From: Bacteroidales bacterium
GTDB lineage: Bacteria; Bacteroidota; Bacteroidia; Bacteroidales; UBA932
DNA: 7,622 bases
Reading direction: 5' to 3'
Assembly: GCA_017478685.1 (NCBI GenBank)
Contig: JAFVDC010000176.1
Location: 1 to 7,622 of the forward strand
In this document: positions 6,690 through 7,622 of the stretch, in pieces
How the letters are laid out: every line of letters begins with the position of its first letter
Numbering within the stretch: position 1 is the first letter of the stretch
Notes under the pieces: generated by a model
Database searches by the model: none
Told to the model about the DNA's origin: nothing
Seen by the model: the letters and a program-made list of their open reading frames with translations, nothing else
Position numbers and translations under genes: made by a program

Positions 6690-7622
6690 CTACTCTTCCT
6701 CCTCCTTGGGATCAGGAATAGGAGCAGAATTGTGGATGGAAAGAAGGGTGTATCCTTCGCTGTTGTCGGTGAAGCCCTTCAGGCAGGCAGCAACAATCTG
6801 CAGGCCGAAGCTGGCATCCACATAGGAACCGTCTCCATGATTGAAGATGCCATATTTCTCCTTTCCTACACCTTCGGCGCCATTGTCCCAGATCAGACCG
6901 CCCAATCCGTAAGTCTGGGCACACTTGGCAAGGTACTCCAGATAGTAAAGCTGGTAACGGCGGCCCTCACCTTCTTTATGGTTAGCACAGCCAAACTCGC
7001 CCAGATAAACAGGAACGTTATTGGCAACCCACTTGGTGTAAAGGTCGTGGAAGATGCCCTTCATATAATCCTCTTCATAGGTATCATCCCAGTCGGCAAT
7101 CTCACGGGTATTGCCCCACTGAGAATCGCTGGCAGTCTGGCAGAAGTTATACGGAGTGTACTCATGCACACCAACCATAATACGATTGGCGGGATCTGTA
7201 GGAAGCACAAAGCCATCGTTCAATGTGAACTCCGGAGAAGCGCAATAACCGGCAACGCCAAGCCAACGGGTAGCATTATTGCCACCGGTAGCACGTACTG
7301 CATCAACAAACTTCTGGTTCCATCCGTTCAAGATGTCGTTCTGACGCTTCTTGCCTTCATCGGTCTTATACTCTGCACTGTTTCCCCATTCACCATCATT
7401 GATTTCATTGAAAGACTCAAAGACAAGCCAGTCGCCTTCGTCCTTGAAAGCATTGGCAAGCTGGGTCCAAACGGCATCAATCTCTTTAAGGATAGCCTCA
7501 TTGTCGGCATCTTTCTTGACACTGAGCCAGAACTTGCTCTCTGCGCCGTCATGGTGAATGTTGATGATTGTCAGGAGCCCGGCATTATGGGCATATCCAA
7601 CCACTTCTTTGACACGTGCCAG
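6690..7622 (-). CDS. GH5 family endo-beta-glycanase (mannanase/glucanase), 5' end missing
   Basis: The frame is open from the right edge to TAG at 6690-6692, giving 310 residues of the catalytic part; N-terminus and any signal peptide lie outside. Numbering from the edge, visible GH5 landmarks are INIHHDG (~20-26, substrate-binding His pair), acid/base Glu73 in VFESFNEINDGEWG, GVHEYTPYNF (~151-160, conserved His152/Tyr154), nucleophile Glu209 in VYLGEFGC, and Trp245 in GGLIWDNG (~241-248). The acid/base motif reads NEI rather than the common NEP. HEYTPYNF and FESFNE look closer to subfamily GH5_4-type enzymes (endo-glucanase, xyloglucanase or mannanase) than to the GH5_7 mannanases, which usually carry ANEPR; the subfamily is a judgement by eye. 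The protein ends in a short Pro/Glu-rich tail (PIPDPKEEEE). It is upstream of two GH26 mannanases in the same operon, so a (gluco)mannan backbone is a fair guess, with xyloglucan or mixed glucan as alternatives. Confidence 0.88.
   Translation of the reverse strand: MARVKEVVGYAHNAGLLTIINIHHDGAESKFWLSVKKDADNEAILKEIDAVWTQLANAFKDEGDWLVFESFNEINDGEWGNSAEYKTDEGKKRQNDILNGWNQKFVDAVRATGGNNATRWLGVAGYCASPEFTLNDGFVLPTDPANRIMVGVHEYTPYNFCQTASDSQWGNTREIADWDDTYEEDYMKGIFHDLYTKWVANNVPVYLGEFGCANHKEGEGRRYQLYYLEYLAKCAQTYGLGGLIWDNGAEGVGKEKYGIFNHGDGSYVDASFGLQIVAACLKGFTDNSEGYTLLSIHNSAPIPDPKEEEE

Overview
The window reads as part of a carbohydrate (hemicellulose) utilisation operon from a member of the Bacteroidota, most likely a gut or rumen Bacteroidales (Bacteroides/Prevotella-like). 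The signs are a BACON domain fused to a glycosidase, several lipoprotein signal peptides on glycosidases, a GH130 protein very like the mannosylglucose phosphorylase of Bacteroides fragilis, weak or absent Shine-Dalgarno sequences, and dense same-strand packing. The species assignment is inference.

All six genes are on the minus strand, so transcription runs from the right edge to the left. In that order they are: a GH5 endo-glycanase (5' end missing, 7622-6690); a lipoprotein with a BACON domain and a GH26 mannanase domain (6646-5204); a second, shorter GH26 lipoprotein (5207-4122, 4-bp overlap with the previous gene); a cytosolic GH130_1 4-O-beta-D-mannosyl-D-glucose phosphorylase (4107-2941); a secreted SASA-type carbohydrate esterase (2869-1412); and a GH31 lipoprotein with a PA14 insert (1409 to beyond the left edge). 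Junctions are short (2 bp, 71 bp, 14 bp, overlap, 43 bp). The two largest each hold an inverted repeat: a perfect 11-bp hairpin at 6652-6683 and a 6-8 bp hairpin at 2892-2913. I see no RNA genes, mobile elements, CRISPR arrays or convincing promoter. No stretch over 300 bases lacks a gene.

The likely working model is breakdown of beta-mannan, probably acetylated glucomannan or galactoglucomannan. The BACON-GH26, with an acidic stretch after its lipid cysteine, and the GH5 would cut polymer, the former probably at the cell surface. The second GH26 (basic stretch after the cysteine) would trim oligosaccharides to mannobiose in the periplasm, and the esterase may remove acetyl groups. The GH130 enzyme phosphorolyses mannosyl-glucose in the cytosol. 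The GH31-PA14 gene does not fit a pure mannan pathway: its architecture resembles bacterial alpha-xylosidases of xyloglucan loci. The locus may therefore serve a mixed hemicellulose diet, or the GH31 may have an unrecognised specificity. The mannobiose 2-epimerase, inner-membrane transporter, SusC/SusD pair and regulator expected of such a system are not in the window.

I found no wholly new system. The points most worth a second look are the GH31-in-mannan-operon combination, the SASA protein with two altered active-site-block residues, and the intergenic hairpins.
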